Positions 25,552-33,547 of a stretch of 64,000 nucleotides of DNA are shown in pieces. A model generated the notes under the pieces. It had not been told where the DNA came from. It worked only from the letters and a program-made list of their open reading frames with translations, and searched no databases. The number at the start of each line of letters is the position of its first letter. Position 1 is the first letter of the stretch. The position numbers were made by a program, and so were the translations under genes. The stretch is from NCBI RefSeq assembly GCF_900113545.1, contig NZ_FOPS01000008.1:1-64000 (forward strand). The letters are read 5' to 3'. Origin of the DNA: Neisseria elongata subsp. elongata. Lineage in GTDB: Bacteria > Pseudomonadota > Gammaproteobacteria > Burkholderiales > Neisseriaceae.

Positions 25552-26232
25552 TTAAATATCCCGCCATCCAAACTCGGCGACCACTTCTATTTTATCGTTC
25601 AACACCAGATTAACGGTTTTATATTTTCCTGCTGCTATTACAGCATATAGCCTGCCATGTTGTTTTTCCAAATGGCTCAAATATGCCTTGTCTTCAAAAG
25701 TCATCACACTTCTGGCCGCCGGATCTGCTACAGACAACATCTGTACAGTCAATGGGACATATGCCCCCGTACCCACTTGATAGGCCCCCGTCGGTACACC
25801 TCCTACAACAGGGAAATTTTCCGTACTACTAGGATTAGCTTCCCATGCCTGCTGAGTAATTACCTCTATACGCCCATAATCGTAAAACACCAGCATTTTG
25901 GGATGTTGTTGATACATGGTATTCAAACCGTAGGCTAGTGCGGCCAACTGCACAATACCGATGACCGTAAAATCACCAATTCTTTCCTTAAGACCTTTCA
26001 TTGGATGAAAAACTAACAATGTCAGCAGCGGTCCCAATACCAAATCTACACCAATTAATAATTGAAGGGCATGAACACCACCATTTAGTTTGAATTGGAA
26101 TGAAGGATAAAGTACGCTGATTAACCATCCGACAACAGCTAAGAAAATCATCAATGAAAACAAAAAATGTATTAAAGCTGCCCGAAATTTAGATTTAAAA
26201 ACTACTTTATTAAGAGGTAAACTTTTTTTCAT
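25552..26232 (-). CDS. TfpX/TfpZ-type type IV pilin accessory protein
   Basis: A 226-residue inner-membrane protein that faces the pilin genes convergently. Residues 17-43 (ALIHFLFSLMIFLAVVGWLISVLYP), 55-80 (LLIGVDLVLGPLLTLLVFHP) and a third helix near 88-105 are followed by a periplasmic C-terminal domain. The patterns HFLFS, GVDLVLGPLLTLLVF and YG-NTMYQQHP--LVFYD are those of TfpX/TfpZ/TfpB accessory proteins, which sit beside particular pilin genes in Pseudomonas, Moraxella and Neisseria and are needed for their full assembly. GAGAAAA supplies a weak ribosome site. It is less GC-rich than core genes. The 340 nt upstream to mrp contain only AT-rich sequence and one DUS pair. Confidence 0.83.
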   Translation of the reverse strand: MKKSLPLNKVVFKSKFRAALIHFLFSLMIFLAVVGWLISVLYPSFQFKLNGGVHALQLLIGVDLVLGPLLTLLVFHPMKGLKERIGDFTVIGIVQLAALAYGLNTMYQQHPKMLVFYDYGRIEVITQQAWEANPSSTENFPVVGGVPTGAYQVGTGAYVPLTVQMLSVADPAARSVMTFEDKAYLSHLEKQHGRLYAVIAAGKYKTVNLVLNDKIEVVAEFGWRDI

Positions 26233-26519
26233 GATTTTCTCAAGTAATGTAAGAATGATAATTTGATTAGTTACAGCAAGATTGAAATGATATTGAATTT
26301 TCTTATTCCATTCCTGTTATTAGCTAACATTATACCGCCAATATGCAGATAGCGTTAAAACTATCGTGGATCAACCAAAAGCTGACACCTCCAAACTCAA
26401 AAGAGATCCTTAACGAAAACACTAAAATATCTCTCATAAATTGATCCCATACCCTGCACACTTTGCTGCTTCTATCCTTATCCGAATTGAAATTTTACCT
26501 ACTATATTTTTTATAACTT

Positions 26520-26551
26520 AAGCCGTCTGAAAAACCATTTCAGACGGCCTT
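26520..26551 (-). terminator. DUS inverted-pair terminator of mrp
   Basis: AGGCCGTCTGAAA and its inverse (one arm starts AAGCC) lie 24 nt beyond the mrp stop codon on the minus strand. Confidence 0.7.
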
Positions 26552-26574
26552 TGTATGGAAACCGGCAGCCAAAA

Positions 26575-27666
26575 TCACTCCACCACAATCTTCGGAAACG
26601 CCTGGCTGTAATCCTTGCCTTTATCGGCAATCGTCAGTGCAATGTTGAATGCCGCATCGGTATAAAGTTTGGCAACGGCGGGATGGTTTTCCTGCAAAGC
26701 CTTAGCCGTACCGCTATCCATCGCTTCGCGCACTGCCAATGTGAGCGGCAGTTGGCCCAAAAGCGGCACGTTCAACCTTTCGGCCAAGGCCTTGCCGCCG
26801 TCGCTGCCGAAAATTGCTTCGCTATGGCCGCAGTTGGAGCAGATGTGTACCGACATATTTTCCAGCACGCCGAAAATCGGGATATTGACTTTGTCGAACA
26901 TATCCACCGCCTTGCGTGCGTCTATCAGTGCGATGTCCTGCGGCGTGGTAACGACCACCGAGCCGGTAACGGGGATTTTCTGCGATAGGGTAAGCTGAAT
27001 ATCGCCCGTACCCGGCGGCAAATCTACAAACAGGTAATCCACGTCGTCCCATTCGCTTTGAAACAATAATTGCTGCAAAGCCTGGCTGACCATCGGCCCG
27101 CGCCAAACCACGGCCTGATCGGTATCGACCAAAAAGCCGATAGACATTACTTGGATGCCGCCGTCCGCCTCCACGGGAATCAGTTTTTTGTTTTCCTGAT
27201 CGGGCTTGCGGTCTTGCACGCCCAGCATGGTCGGCTGGCTGGGACCGTATAAATCGGCATCCAGCACACCCACACGCGCACCCATCCGCGCCATGGCCAT
27301 CGCTAAATTAGCGGTGGTGGTGGATTTACCCACGCCGCCCTTGCCCGAGGCCACGGCGATGATGTTTTTCACGCCTTTAATCGTTGCTACGCCGGGCTGC
27401 ACTTTGTGCGTGGCAATTTCGGTGGCGATTTCGATATGCAGCGGCAGGGTATTACCTTCGGCAGCCAAGACCGTCTGAATACGCTCGGACAGCCCGTCCC
27501 ACAAATGCGCGGTCGGAAAACCGAAAGATAACTCGATATACAGGCCGTCTGCCTCTTCATGCAGTTTTTTAACGGCCTTTTCTCCGCCCAGGGTGCGTTG
27601 CGTGCCGGGCAATTGGATATTTTCCAAAATTTGTGTGTAGTCAGGTGTTTTTTTTCGTTTAAACAT
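26575..27666 (-). CDS. mrp: Mrp/ApbC-family iron-sulfur cluster carrier ATPase
   Basis: A 363-residue cytoplasmic P-loop NTPase that holds and delivers Fe-S clusters. An N-terminal MIP18-like domain (about 8-95) precedes the deviant Walker A SGKGGVGKSTT (about 108-118), DADLYGPSQPTMLG, VDLPPGTGD and the cluster-binding CxxC in ICSNCGH. These match bacterial ApbC/Mrp. It follows a gene for an exported unknown protein by only 2 nt on the minus strand, so the two form an operon. The N-terminus MFKRKKTPDYTQ is somewhat unusual but the spacing leaves little room for another start. Confidence 0.92.
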   Translation of the reverse strand: MFKRKKTPDYTQILENIQLPGTQRTLGGEKAVKKLHEEADGLYIELSFGFPTAHLWDGLSERIQTVLAAEGNTLPLHIEIATEIATHKVQPGVATIKGVKNIIAVASGKGGVGKSTTTANLAMAMARMGARVGVLDADLYGPSQPTMLGVQDRKPDQENKKLIPVEADGGIQVMSIGFLVDTDQAVVWRGPMVSQALQQLLFQSEWDDVDYLFVDLPPGTGDIQLTLSQKIPVTGSVVVTTPQDIALIDARKAVDMFDKVNIPIFGVLENMSVHICSNCGHSEAIFGSDGGKALAERLNVPLLGQLPLTLAVREAMDSGTAKALQENHPAVAKLYTDAAFNIALTIADKGKDYSQAFPKIVVE

Positions 27667-27668
27667 GA

Positions 27669-28184
27669 TTATTTCAACTTACTGCAGATGATGGGAAATT
27701 TGCCGTCTTCGCTCATATGCAATGCCGCCACATCCAGTTTTTTGACGATATATTCGCGCATTCCTTTAATTTCCTTTTGCTCCTCTACAGCCTGTTTCAT
27801 GCTGGCAAACATCTCATCGTCTAATCTCCGATCTAACGTGCCTATTTTCGCCAGGTCGTGCATCCTCTCAACCTTTTCCTCACGGACTATGGTTTCCAGC
27901 CTGTTGCCCTCCAACCGCCAAGTCCCGCTTTCGGTTGTGCGGTAAATTGCAGTTTTAACGCCTTGTTTTGGCGTATCTGTTTCCAGAGGGATATACATAT
28001 CCGTATAAGACTTGATTTTTTTATCGGTGGAAAATGTGAAAGTGGATTTGTAGGAAGGGCTGTCGGATTTGCCGGGCGGGACACATGTCCAAGTGCCGGC
28101 TAACCTCTCCTCTTGCAACCCACCCGCCCAAGCCGTAGCGGACAATAGGATAAAAAGCCATATGGGCGTTACTCGTCTGAGCAT
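27669..28184 (-). CDS. exported protein of unknown function, operon with mrp
   Basis: A 171-residue protein with a signal peptide (MLRRVTPIWLFILLSATAWA). The mature part starts GGLQEERLAGTWTCVPPG and has alternating strands (YKSTFTFSTDKKIKSYTD, SGTWRLEGNRLETIVREEKV), a layout like small lipocalin-type or DUF-type periplasmic proteins. One cysteine is in TWTCVPPG and one near the end (PIICSKLK). I do not recognise a family. ATG 28184 is preceded by GGAG at 7 nt; the longer frame upstream translates two DUS. It precedes mrp with no gap. Confidence 0.6.
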   Translation of the reverse strand: MLRRVTPIWLFILLSATAWAGGLQEERLAGTWTCVPPGKSDSPSYKSTFTFSTDKKIKSYTDMYIPLETDTPKQGVKTAIYRTTESGTWRLEGNRLETIVREEKVERMHDLAKIGTLDRRLDDEMFASMKQAVEEQKEIKGMREYIVKKLDVAALHMSEDGKFPIICSKLK

Positions 28185-28420
28185 TGGAATCTCCTCGATT
28201 ATTGTGCAGGGTATTTTAGCAGATTGAACGGGCTGTCGCGAAGGCTCAGGCCGTCTGAAAAGCACAACACAGGCGCAAACGCGGCCGCAACCGTTGAAAC
28301 GGCACAATATCAGCCGTTTGCATACACTTCCGCGTTTAAAGCATTTTACAGGCCGTCTGAAAATTTGCCCCTGCCGCAACAAATATTTAGAATGCAAAGC
28401 TTTCAACTTTGAGCCGCACC

Positions 28421-29221
28421 ATGACCCAGCCGTTTATCGAAATGAAAAACGTCGTCTTCGCCTATGGCGAACGTCCGATACTGCGAGATGTCAGCTTCCG
28501 CATCGCGCAGGGCGCGTTTGCGGCGGTAATGGGCGGTTCGGGCAGCGGCAAAACCACGCTGATGCGGCTGATTACCGGCCAAATCCGCCCGCAGTCGGGA
28601 CAAGTGCTGGTTCAGGGGCGCGATTTGTCGGCCTTTTCGGCGCAGGAACTCCACGAACACCGCCGCCGCATGGGCGTACTGTTCCAGCATGGCGCATTGT
28701 TTACCGATTTGTCGGTGTACGACAACATCGCCTTCCCGATGCGCGAGCTGACCAAACTGCCCGAAGCCGTCATCCGCGATTTGGTGCTGCTGAAACTGAA
28801 CGCCGTCGGCCTGCGCGGCGTAGAAAAACTGATGCCCGCCGAATTGTCGGGCGGTATGGCGCGGCGCGTGGCTTTGGCGCGCACCATCGCGCTCGACCCC
28901 GAATTGATGCTGTACGACGAACCGTTCACCGGACTCGACCCGATTTCGCTCGGCGTCATCGCCCACTTAATCAGCCGTGCCAACAAAGCACTGCGTTCCA
29001 CCAGCGTGATGGTTACGCACGATATTGAAAAATCGCTGGAAATCGTCGATCAAGTGATTTTTTTGGCACACGGCGAAGTGGTATTTTCCGGCTCGCCCCA
29101 GGAAATGCGCGAACTCGATTCGCCTTGGGTGCGCCAGTTTGTCGGCGGCCTGGCCGACGGCCCCGTCGCCTTCCGCTATCCGGCGCAAACGACTTTGCAG
29201 CAGGATTTGCTGGGGCGTTAA
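28421..29221 (+). CDS. mlaF: phospholipid/lipid-asymmetry ABC transporter ATPase MlaF
   Basis: A 266-residue ATPase of the Mla system, which moves phospholipid between inner and outer membranes. Walker A GGSGSGKTT, Q-loop VLFQHGALFTDLSVYDN, signature LSGGMARRVALART, Walker B LMLYDEPFTGLDP and H-loop VTHDIEKSLEIVDQV are intact. VLFQHGALF is typical of MlaF. First gene of a six-gene operon. ATG 28421 is preferred to the TTG at 28409, but neither has a strong ribosome site. The meningococcal orthologue was also studied under the name gltT for glutamate uptake. Confidence 0.92.
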   Translation: MTQPFIEMKNVVFAYGERPILRDVSFRIAQGAFAAVMGGSGSGKTTLMRLITGQIRPQSGQVLVQGRDLSAFSAQELHEHRRRMGVLFQHGALFTDLSVYDNIAFPMRELTKLPEAVIRDLVLLKLNAVGLRGVEKLMPAELSGGMARRVALARTIALDPELMLYDEPFTGLDPISLGVIAHLISRANKALRSTSVMVTHDIEKSLEIVDQVIFLAHGEVVFSGSPQEMRELDSPWVRQFVGGLADGPVAFRYPAQTTLQQDLLGR

Positions 29222-29226
29222 ACCAG

Positions 29227-29266
29227 TTTTCAGACGGCCTGCCGAATACAAAAGGCCGTCTGAAAA
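29227..29266 (+). repeat. DUS inverted pair between mlaF and mlaE
   Basis: TTTTCAGACGGCCT and AGGCCGTCTGAAAA with a 12-nt loop lie inside the operon. It could attenuate transcription, but no T-run follows, so read-through to mlaE is expected. Confidence 0.6.
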
Positions 29267-29283
29267 AACAATTGAACCGAAAT

Positions 29284-30060
29284 ATGAACCTTATCCGAAC
29301 CGTCGGGGCGAAAACCCTCGGCTTTATACAGGCACTCGGCAGCGTCTGCCTGTTTCTACTGCAGATACTGGCGCACTCCGGCACATCGCTTTTACGCTTC
29401 CGCCTGAGCGTGCGGCAAGTGTATTTTGCCGGCGTGCTTTCCGTGCTGATTATCGCCGTCTCCGGCCTGTTTGTCGGCATGGTGCTGGGCTTGCAGGGCT
29501 ATACCCAGCTGGCCAAATTCAAATCGGCCGACATCTTGGGCTACATGGTGGCGGCTTCCCTCCTGCGCGAACTGGGCCCCGTATTGGCGGCCATCCTGTT
29601 TGCCAGCAGCGCGGGCGGCGCGATGACCAGCGAAATCGGCCTGATGAAGGCCACCGAACAACTCGAAGCCATGAATGTTATGGCGGTAAACCCCGTTGCC
29701 CGCGTCGTTGCGCCGCGCTTTTGGGCGGGCGTGTTTTCCATGCCGCTCTTGGCCTCCATCTTCAATGTGGCCGGCATTTACGGTGCGTATTTGGTCGGCG
29801 TGCAATGGCTGGGTTTGGACGGCGGCATCTTTTGGTCGCAGATGCAAAACAACATCTCCTTCGGCTACGACGTACTCAACGGCCTGATCAAATCGGCCTT
29901 TTTCGGCGTGGCGGTTACACTGATAGCCGTCCACCAAGGCTTTCACGCCTTGCCGACGTCCGAAGGCATCCTGCGCGCCAGCACGCGCACGGTCGTATCG
30001 TCCGCGCTGGTCGTACTGGCGATAGACTTCATCCTGACCGCCTTCATGTTTACCGGCTGA
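29284..30060 (+). CDS. mlaE: lipid-asymmetry ABC transporter permease MlaE
   Basis: A 258-residue inner-membrane permease with about six helices. VYFAGVLSVLIIAVSGLFVGMVLGLQGY, LLRELGPVLAAILFASSAGGAMTSEIG, MKATEQLEAM and VVAPRFWAG are the diagnostic MlaE motifs. It partners MlaF, MlaD and MlaB in the MlaFEDB complex. ATG 29284 lies 18 nt after a DUS; longer frames only translate that DUS. The next gene starts 31 nt downstream. Confidence 0.94.
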   Translation: MNLIRTVGAKTLGFIQALGSVCLFLLQILAHSGTSLLRFRLSVRQVYFAGVLSVLIIAVSGLFVGMVLGLQGYTQLAKFKSADILGYMVAASLLRELGPVLAAILFASSAGGAMTSEIGLMKATEQLEAMNVMAVNPVARVVAPRFWAGVFSMPLLASIFNVAGIYGAYLVGVQWLGLDGGIFWSQMQNNISFGYDVLNGLIKSAFFGVAVTLIAVHQGFHALPTSEGILRASTRTVVSSALVVLAIDFILTAFMFTG

Positions 30061-30091
30061 ACGCAGCGCAATTACAACCAAGGAATTTTTC

Positions 30092-30592
30092 ATGAAACGA
30101 AGCATTTTGGAATTTTGGGTCGGCCTGTTCGTCCTGATCGGTATCGTCGCACTGGCCTTCTTATCCTTCCGCGTTGCCGGTGGCGGCAACTTCGGCGGCG
30201 GCAGCGGGCAAACCTACACCGTCTATGCCAACTTCACCGACATCGGCGGGCTGAAAGTGAAAGCCCCCATCAAAGCATCGGGCGTATTGGTCGGCCGCGT
30301 GCAAAACATCGCGCTCGACCCGGCAACCTATCAGGCCAAAGTAACGCTGCAATTGGACAAACAATACACTTTCAGCAGCGACGTTTCCGCCCAAATCCTG
30401 ACTTCCGGCCTGCTTGGCGAACAATACATCGGCCTGATGCAGGGCGGCGACAGCGACAGCCTGGCCAACGGCGACACCATCAGCCTGACCAGCTCCGCAC
30501 TGGTGCTGGAAAACCTGATCGGCAAATTCATGACCAATATGGCGGAAGGCAATGCCAAGCCGTCTGAAAAAACAGCCGACAGCCAACCCTAA
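30092..30592 (+). CDS. mlaD: MCE-domain lipid-binding protein MlaD
   Basis: A 166-residue protein anchored by one N-terminal transmembrane helix (FWVGLFVLIGIVALAFLSF) with a periplasmic MCE domain (about 38-120: YTVYANFTDIGGLKVKAPIKASGVLVG, LLGEQYIGLMQGG). It forms the hexameric ring that passes lipid between MlaE and MlaC. AAGGAA precedes the ATG. The C-terminal tail contains a translated DUS (AKPSEKT). Length is normal for MlaD. Confidence 0.94.
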   Translation: MKRSILEFWVGLFVLIGIVALAFLSFRVAGGGNFGGGSGQTYTVYANFTDIGGLKVKAPIKASGVLVGRVQNIALDPATYQAKVTLQLDKQYTFSSDVSAQILTSGLLGEQYIGLMQGGDSDSLANGDTISLTSSALVLENLIGKFMTNMAEGNAKPSEKTADSQP

Positions 30593-30624
30593 CCCCACAA
30601 CTCCCGAACCGAGAAAGTTACAAC

Positions 30625-31221
30625 ATGAAAACCACATTCTACACAGCAGCCCTGATTACCCTTGCCGCAGCAGGTATCGCACAGGCCACGCCGCAGCAGG
30701 CGGTTTCCCAAGTACGCGAAAATGCCGCCCAAGTATTGGCCATCCTGAAAAAAGCCAACGGCAGCAACGATGCGGCCGTACGCAAAGAGGCGGAGAACTA
30801 TGCTCTGCCCTATTTCGACTTCCAGCGCATGACCGCACAAGCCGTCGGCCAACCCTGGACGCAGGCCACACCGGCGCAGAAACAGGAATTGTCCAAAGAA
30901 TTCCAAACCCTGTTAATCCGCACCTACTCCGGCACCATGCTGAAATTTAAAAATGCCGCCGTCGATGTCAAAGGCAATCCCATCATCAACCGTGGCGGCA
31001 AAGAAGTCATCGTCCGCGTGGAAGTCAGCCAGGCAGGCAGCAAACCGGTCAATATGGACTTCACCACCTATCAGAGCGGCGGCAAATACCGTGTCTACAA
31101 CGTGGCCATCGAAGGCGCGAGCCTGGTTACCGTTTACCGCAACCAATTCGGCGAAACCATTAAAAACAAAGGCTTCGACGGCCTGATTCAAGAATTGAAA
31201 AACAAAAACGGCGGCAAATAA
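30625..31221 (+). CDS. mlaC: periplasmic phospholipid carrier MlaC
   Basis: A 198-residue soluble periplasmic protein with a signal peptide (MKTTFYTAALITLAAAGIAQA). The MlaC pattern is clear: ALPYFDFQRMTAQAVGQPWTQATPAQKQ, EFQTLLIRTYSGTMLKF, and VYNVAIEGASLVTVYRNQFGE. It shuttles phospholipid between MlaD and the outer-membrane MlaA. Its stop codon overlaps the mlaB ATG (TAATG), indicating translational coupling. Confidence 0.94.
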   Translation: MKTTFYTAALITLAAAGIAQATPQQAVSQVRENAAQVLAILKKANGSNDAAVRKEAENYALPYFDFQRMTAQAVGQPWTQATPAQKQELSKEFQTLLIRTYSGTMLKFKNAAVDVKGNPIINRGGKEVIVRVEVSQAGSKPVNMDFTTYQSGGKYRVYNVAIEGASLVTVYRNQFGETIKNKGFDGLIQELKNKNGGK

Positions 31222-31496
31222 TGAACTGCGAAATCTGCGACGGCATATTGCACCTTGACGGCGAAATCACCGTCAAAACCGTGCACGGCAACGCCTACCG
31301 CCGATTTGTGCAACTGAGCGGCGGCGACATCAAGGCTGTGGACTTGTCTGCGGTCAGCCGTGCCGATTCGGCCTGCCTGTCGCTGCTGTTTTCCGTACTG
31401 CGCCGCAACGGTAGCCGTCCCGAACTGAGGCATATGCCGCCCGCCGTGGCGGACTTGGCCGAACTGTACGAAGTCCGAGAATGGATCACGCCATGA
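31221..31496 (+). CDS. mlaB: STAS-domain protein MlaB
   Basis: A 91-residue cytoplasmic STAS-domain protein that binds MlaF and supports ATPase activity. The core strand-loop VDLSAVSRADSACLSLLFSVLRR has the typical aspartate-serine pattern of MlaB. It begins one base inside the mlaC stop and its own stop overlaps the mlaA start by four bases, so the three genes are tightly coupled. Confidence 0.9.
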   Translation: MNCEICDGILHLDGEITVKTVHGNAYRRFVQLSGGDIKAVDLSAVSRADSACLSLLFSVLRRNGSRPELRHMPPAVADLAELYEVREWITP

Positions 31497-32452
31497 AACG
31501 ACACCCCATCGCATACACCGCCGCACTGGCATTGCTGCTTGCCGCCCTGCCCGCTGCTGCCAGCGATAAAGAAACCGCGCCGCCGCAAAACACAACACAA
31601 TCCGGCACGCCTTTTCAGACGGCCTCCGAACCCGCCCGGCAGCCGGCCAAAGCAAAAAGCAAAGACCCCTACGAGCGCTACAACCGTTTCATGTTCAAAG
31701 TGAACGACAAAGCAGACCGCTACGTCCTCGCGCCGGTTGCGCGCGGCTACCGCAAAGTTACTCCCGGCCCGGTACGCACCGGCGTGGGCAACTTCTTCAA
31801 CAACCTGCGCGACGTGGTCAGCTTCGGCAGCAACCTGCTGCGCCTGGACATCAAACGCGCCAGCGAAGACTTCATGCGCGTTTCCGTCAACACCACCTTC
31901 GGATTGGGCGGCCTGATCAACGTGGCCGGGGCGGGCGGCATCCCGAACAACAAAAACACCCTGGGCGACACTTTCGCCTCATGGGGCTGGAAAAACAGCA
32001 ACTACTTCGTTTATCCGATTTTGGGCCCCTCCACCGTCCGCGACAGCCTGGGTACGACCGCACTGATGGCCTATCCGGTGCAAAACGCCGTATTCCACAC
32101 CACCGCCGGCCGGGCGGCAGCCTCTACCGTCAATGCGGTCAGCACGCGCGAAAGCCTGCTCGACCTGACCGACGGCATGGAGGAAGCCGCCCTCGACCCC
32201 TATATCATGATGCGCGACGGCTACATGGAAATACGCCGCCGCCAGCTCGGTTTGAAGCCGTCTGAAGGCAGCGGGGAAGACATAGACATCGACGAATTGG
32301 TGGCACCGGAAGAATCTGCCGCCGCCATACCGGCCGCAGCAACTGCCTCAGCCGCTTCCGAACCTGCCGTTGACACAAACGCCGCCGGCATTGCCGCCCC
32401 CGAAGCAGCTTCGGCGGAAGAATCCAATCACATCGGCACTATCGGCGAATAA
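31493..32452 (+). CDS. mlaA: outer-membrane lipid-asymmetry protein MlaA (VacJ), without a lipobox cysteine
   Basis: A 319-residue protein with the VacJ domain (about 55-250: KDPYERYNRFMFKVND, VARGYRKVTPGPVRTGVGNFFNNLRD, NVAGAGGIPNNKNTLGDTFASWG, PILGPSTVRDSLG). MlaA removes phospholipid from the outer leaflet and passes it to MlaC. The signal sequence (YTAALALLLAALPAAASDK) has no cysteine, so lipidation as in E. coli is not possible. A long Ala/Glu-rich tail (about 265-319) follows the domain. ATG 31493 overlaps the mlaB stop; ATG 31481 is an alternative. Encoding MlaA with mlaFEDCB differs from E. coli, where vacJ is separate. Confidence 0.92.
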   Translation: MKRHPIAYTAALALLLAALPAAASDKETAPPQNTTQSGTPFQTASEPARQPAKAKSKDPYERYNRFMFKVNDKADRYVLAPVARGYRKVTPGPVRTGVGNFFNNLRDVVSFGSNLLRLDIKRASEDFMRVSVNTTFGLGGLINVAGAGGIPNNKNTLGDTFASWGWKNSNYFVYPILGPSTVRDSLGTTALMAYPVQNAVFHTTAGRAAASTVNAVSTRESLLDLTDGMEEAALDPYIMMRDGYMEIRRRQLGLKPSEGSGEDIDIDELVAPEESAAAIPAAATASAASEPAVDTNAAGIAAPEAASAEESNHIGTIGE

Positions 32453-32481
32453 TCCGTTTTACCGTCTTCACCATCATCTTG

Positions 32482-32512
32482 AGGCCGTCTGAAAACACCT
32501 TTCAGACGGCCT
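32482..32512 (+). terminator. DUS inverted-pair terminator of the mla operon
   Basis: AGGCCGTCTGAAA and its inverse with a short loop, 30 nt after the mlaA stop. Confidence 0.8.
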
Positions 32513-32588
32513 CATACAATTGGATAACAAGCAAACGGCAACACCATGGTTCACACCATCGGTTTCCTACTGTGCACAGGAAAGACAA

Positions 32589-32603
32589 TGTGATAATGTA
32601 TCA
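32589..32603 (+). promoter_or_regulatory. Zur-box-like palindrome
   Basis: TGTGATAATGTATCA matches the published neisserial Zur consensus TGTTATDNHATAACA at 12 of 15 positions and contains the perfect inner palindrome TGATA-N3-TATCA. It lies 34 nt before the start of the histidine-tailed DUF4198 gene, where a zinc-responsive repressor would act. Confidence 0.5.
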
Positions 32604-32636
32604 TTTCCGTTAAACAACCTTTGCCAAGGTGAAATG

Positions 32637-33470
32637 ATGAAAAAACTGCTTTTGATTTCCTTAATCGGCATCTGCGCGTCCGCACAGGCGCACGAAGTGT
32701 GGGTAAACGCCCCGGCAAAACTCGCCTCGTCCGACACCCTCCGCGCCGATTTGGCCTACAGCCACGACTTCCCTCATGCCGAAAAAATTGCCGACGACCG
32801 TTTGCATATCTTCGCCCCGCTGCAACTGACTTCGCCCGACGGCAAACACAGCAACATGAAACAACAGGGCGAGAATTACCAATACACCGGCGGCAAGCTG
32901 AAAAAAGGCAGTTACATCATCAGCGCAACCTACAAACCGACATTCTGGTCGAAAGACGCGGCGGGCAAATGGGAACAGAAAAATTTGGCCGAACGTCCCG
33001 AAGCGGTATCGTGCGAACAGAGCCGGATGTTTGGAAAAAGCGTGCTGATCGTCGATGACGGCGAAGATTTGTCCGCCATCAGCCGCCCGATCGGCCAAAC
33101 CTTGGAAATCGTACCATTGGCCAATCCGAACACCGTGCGGCCGGGCAGCCTGTTTCCAGTACAAATCCTATACGAAGGCAAACCGCTGGCAGGCGCGACG
33201 GTAACCGCCACCGCCGATACCGTTGCGGCAAAAGACCCGGCGGCCACGCACGACCACCGCGAGCCGCAAGCGTTTTCCGGCAAAACTGACAAACAGGGCA
33301 AAGTGAACATCCTGCCTTTGGTTGAAGGGCTGTGGAAAATCAGGCTGGTACACAAAACCCCGTTTGCCGACCCCAAAGTATGCGGCGACTCTACCGCGTA
33401 TGCCACACTGATTATGCCTGTCGGCACTGCGCGGACAAATGCGGAACCGCATCACCATCATCACCATTAA
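32637..33470 (+). CDS. periplasmic DUF4198 metal-handling protein with natural C-terminal His6
   Basis: A 277-residue exported protein. The signal peptide MKKLLLISLIGICASAQA exposes a mature N-terminus HEVWVNAP, with histidine first as in many DUF4198 proteins. A DUF4198 beta-rich body follows (LRADLAYSHDFPHAEKI, GSYIISATYKPTFWSKD, TDKQGKVNILPLVEGLWKI). ATHDHREP near residue 205 and a C-terminal run of six histidines give strong metal-binding potential. AAGGTGA lies about 5 nt before ATG 32637. DUF4198 proteins are often linked with nickel or cobalt transport; with the Zur-like box, zinc handling is the likelier role here. Confidence 0.82.
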   Translation: MKKLLLISLIGICASAQAHEVWVNAPAKLASSDTLRADLAYSHDFPHAEKIADDRLHIFAPLQLTSPDGKHSNMKQQGENYQYTGGKLKKGSYIISATYKPTFWSKDAAGKWEQKNLAERPEAVSCEQSRMFGKSVLIVDDGEDLSAISRPIGQTLEIVPLANPNTVRPGSLFPVQILYEGKPLAGATVTATADTVAAKDPAATHDHREPQAFSGKTDKQGKVNILPLVEGLWKIRLVHKTPFADPKVCGDSTAYATLIMPVGTARTNAEPHHHHHH

Positions 33471-33489
33471 GCGGCAGATAAAAGGCAAG

Positions 33490-33528
33490 AGGCCGTCTGA
33501 AACCTGAAAATCGGGTTTCAGACGGCCT
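33490..33528. terminator. bidirectional DUS inverted-pair terminator
   Basis: AGGCCGTCTGAAACC and GGTTTCAGACGGCCT form a 15-bp stem with a 9-nt loop between the convergent DUF4198 and mgtE genes. Confidence 0.85.
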
Positions 33529-33547
33529 CTCGGTTTATCCGTACTGC

